Part shown: piece by piece, positions 62,578 to 64,000 of the stretch
Numbering within the stretch: position 1 is the first letter of the stretch
How the letters are laid out: every line of letters starts with the position of its first letter
Origin: Winogradskyella pelagia
Lineage (GTDB): Bacteria > Bacteroidota > Bacteroidia > Flavobacteriales > Flavobacteriaceae
DNA length: 64,000 nucleotides
Reading direction: 5' to 3'
Assembly: GCF_017581965.1 (NCBI RefSeq)
Contig: NZ_JAGEVF010000011.1
Span: 1 to 64,000 of the forward strand
Program-made: the position numbers and the translations under genes
Notes under the pieces: model-generated
Databases searched by the model: none
The model's input: only the letters and a program-made list of their open reading frames with translations
What the model was told of the DNA's origin: nothing

Positions 62578-64000
62578 CTATTTCACCACTAGCTTTTTAA
62601 AGGCATTACCGCTGTCAGTTTTAACACCGACCAAGTACATCCCAGAAACCAAATTAGACGAATTAACATTAAGCTCTTGATTATTAGAATTGGCCTTTAT
62701 CACAGCAACTTCTTTACCAAATAAATCATAAATGGTAACAGTTTCGATAAATTGATTATTTACTTTAACTGTAAAATTGTTATCCGCTGGGTTCGGATAC
62801 AGCACCAATCCTGTATTAAACTGATTATCGTTAATTGAAAGCGTTCCGGCAACATTGATGTTATCTATAATAGTAGAATTACCGTAGCCATTAATATTAA
62901 CAAACTTAAATACAGCCTCTCCACTACCCTCAAATGCCGATAAATCTATTGATTCTGTCCTCCAATCTGACGCAGATGAAGGTCCCCATAACGAGCCTAC
63001 GTAATTATCAACTGTAGAGAGCTCAAGATCATCCTTTTCATAAATAGGTATAAATGTTACGCCACAATCTGTAGAGATTTCTACTCTCAACCCATCATTT
63101 AAACTTGCGGAATATTGTGCTTTAGCCAAATCGAAATTTAAAACCAAATCTGTACCTCCTAAATCGTACACCACAGTTTCTAAAATATCCAATCCACCTT
63201 GATTATTATAATTGTAATTATTAATATAGGCAGCAGTTGTTGCTTGCCCATCTGCACCTAAACCTGTGGCTGCTTCCCAAGTTATACCATTATCTACATT
63301 CTCTATTTTCCATCCTGGAGGTGGTACTCCATTTGTATCAAAATCTTCTATTAAATTTAGAGCAACAGGATTTAATTGCAAGCTAAACGCCTCCTCTAAA
63401 TCATCATTGGCAAGAAACTCATCTCCCGGTAAGGTTGTCCATACTTTTAGAACGTGATCTCCATCTGTGGTTAATTCCAAAGGTGTTGTAAACTCATAAA
63501 TCGCTTGCGCTCCAGACGTAAGTGTCTCTGTAAAATTTTCTTGAACTATCGGTTCGGAATCTAATTGATAAGAAATTAAAAACCCTTGGGTCTGATCATT
63601 CTGACCTGAGTTTCTCACGTTCGCAGATACAACAATAGATGTATCATCAGAACAAACTAATTGTAAGTTGTCTAAATCATTATTAAGTGATTCTACCAAC
63701 ACGTCATTATTAAGTACACAATTCAATAATCCACCAGATTGGTTAATGGCAATACTACGCCTAGATTCCCACCCATTAGCTCCTTTGGCAACAACCGCTA
63801 CCCAAAACTCTTGATTAGGGTCTGTAATAGAAATTGCAGCAGAATTGGTATTTGACGTACCGGCTACTTCCATAAATTTTTCTCCCAACAAATACACATC
63901 GTAGGACGTGGCTCCACTTATAGCATTCCAATTAACTGTCATCTCGTCCGGACAAATTTGATCTACATTAACTCCAGTTACGATAGGACTAATGGAAAAT
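62578..64000 (-). CDS. Type IX-secreted protein, C-terminal part (N-terminus beyond window)
   Basis: This frame continues to the right edge without a start: upstream of the internal Met at 63942 it still reads ...SPIVTGVNVDQICPDE. The visible 474 residues hold a fibronectin type III-like domain (NWNAISGATSYDVYLLGEKF), a CARDB-like beta domain, a jelly-roll segment (DFDTNGVPPPGWKIENVDNG), and a type A sorting domain. The sorting domain begins LVLYPNPADNNFTVKVNNQ and ends FKKLVVK. It is therefore exported by the type IX system and anchored or released at the surface. The catalytic part, if any, is missing; many such proteins are metallo- or serine proteases. Confidence 0.9.
   Translation of the reverse strand, partial: FSISPIVTGVNVDQICPDEMTVNWNAISGATSYDVYLLGEKFMEVAGTSNTNSAAISITDPNQEFWVAVVAKGANGWESRRSIAINQSGGLLNCVLNNDVLVESLNNDLDNLQLVCSDDTSIVVSANVRNSGQNDQTQGFLISYQLDSEPIVQENFTETLTSGAQAIYEFTTPLELTTDGDHVLKVWTTLPGDEFLANDDLEEAFSLQLNPVALNLIEDFDTNGVPPPGWKIENVDNGITWEAATGLGADGQATTAAYINNYNYNNQGGLDILETVVYDLGGTDLVLNFDLAKAQYSASLNDGLRVEISTDCGVTFIPIYEKDDLELSTVDNYVGSLWGPSSASDWRTESIDLSAFEGSGEAVFKFVNINGYGNSTIIDNINVAGTLSINDNQFNTGLVLYPNPADNNFTVKVNNQFIETVTIYDLFGKEVAVIKANSNNQELNVNSSNLVSGMYLVGVKTDSGNAFKKLVVK

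Overview
The window is chromosomal DNA from a low-GC member of the Bacteroidota, most likely the Flavobacteriaceae. This rests on several features: secreted proteins with type IX secretion C-terminal sorting domains, promoters of the TAnnTTTG type, near absence of Shine-Dalgarno sequences, frequent TTG/GTG starts, and families such as DUF2851, DUF3467 and the TonB-receptor-like barrel next to a large TPR protein. I see no phage, insertion sequence, plasmid or CRISPR locus. A genus cannot be fixed from the sequence alone.

Layout. Positions 1-2657 hold the N-terminal ~885 codons of a secreted Asp-rich (thrombospondin type 3-like) protein. Then come prfC (3193-4779), a small 4Fe-4S protein and a DUF3467 gene. 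From 18895 down to 5700, on the minus strand, runs a classical translation/transcription operon: tRNA-Thr(TGT), tRNA-Tyr, tRNA-Gly, tRNA-Thr(GGT), tuf, tRNA-Trp, secE, nusG, rplK, rplA, rplJ, rplL, rpoB, rpoC. Its start is flanked by hpf, xerC and rpsU. The hpf terminator and the tRNA-tuf promoter appear to overlap.

Positions 20650-34840 hold metabolic and envelope genes, nearly all on the minus strand: acyl-CoA dehydrogenase (followed by a striking 86-bp tandem array made from its own 3' end), a helix-hairpin-helix membrane protein, a Na+/alanine symporter, a K+ channel, PspC, DUF2851, a cysteine synthase-like enzyme, a LolC/E-type permease, a NamZ-type muramidase, a GDPD lipoprotein, a sterol desaturase-like enzyme and a YkgJ protein. 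Next come a methyltransferase, an outer-membrane barrel, a 1000-residue TPR protein and ftsE.

Positions 41383-58037 form a surface-polysaccharide locus. It holds four glycosyltransferases, a GT-C-like membrane protein, FdtA- and FdtB-type enzymes for a dTDP-3-amino-3,6-dideoxyhexose, a FemAB/GNAT-like acyltransferase, two adjacent WzxE-like flippases and a phytanoyl-CoA-hydroxylase-like oxygenase. It ends in a four-gene module in which two paralogous membrane alkaline-phosphatase-superfamily proteins flank a 66-residue membrane protein and a fused kinase-like/methyltransferase protein. That module is the best candidate here for an undescribed system; it may decorate or cap a glycan. The right end carries typA, a small membrane protein, kdsA (LPS Kdo synthesis), a Cys-rich lipoprotein, a DUF1801 protein and the C-terminal part of a type IX-secreted protein cut by the window edge.
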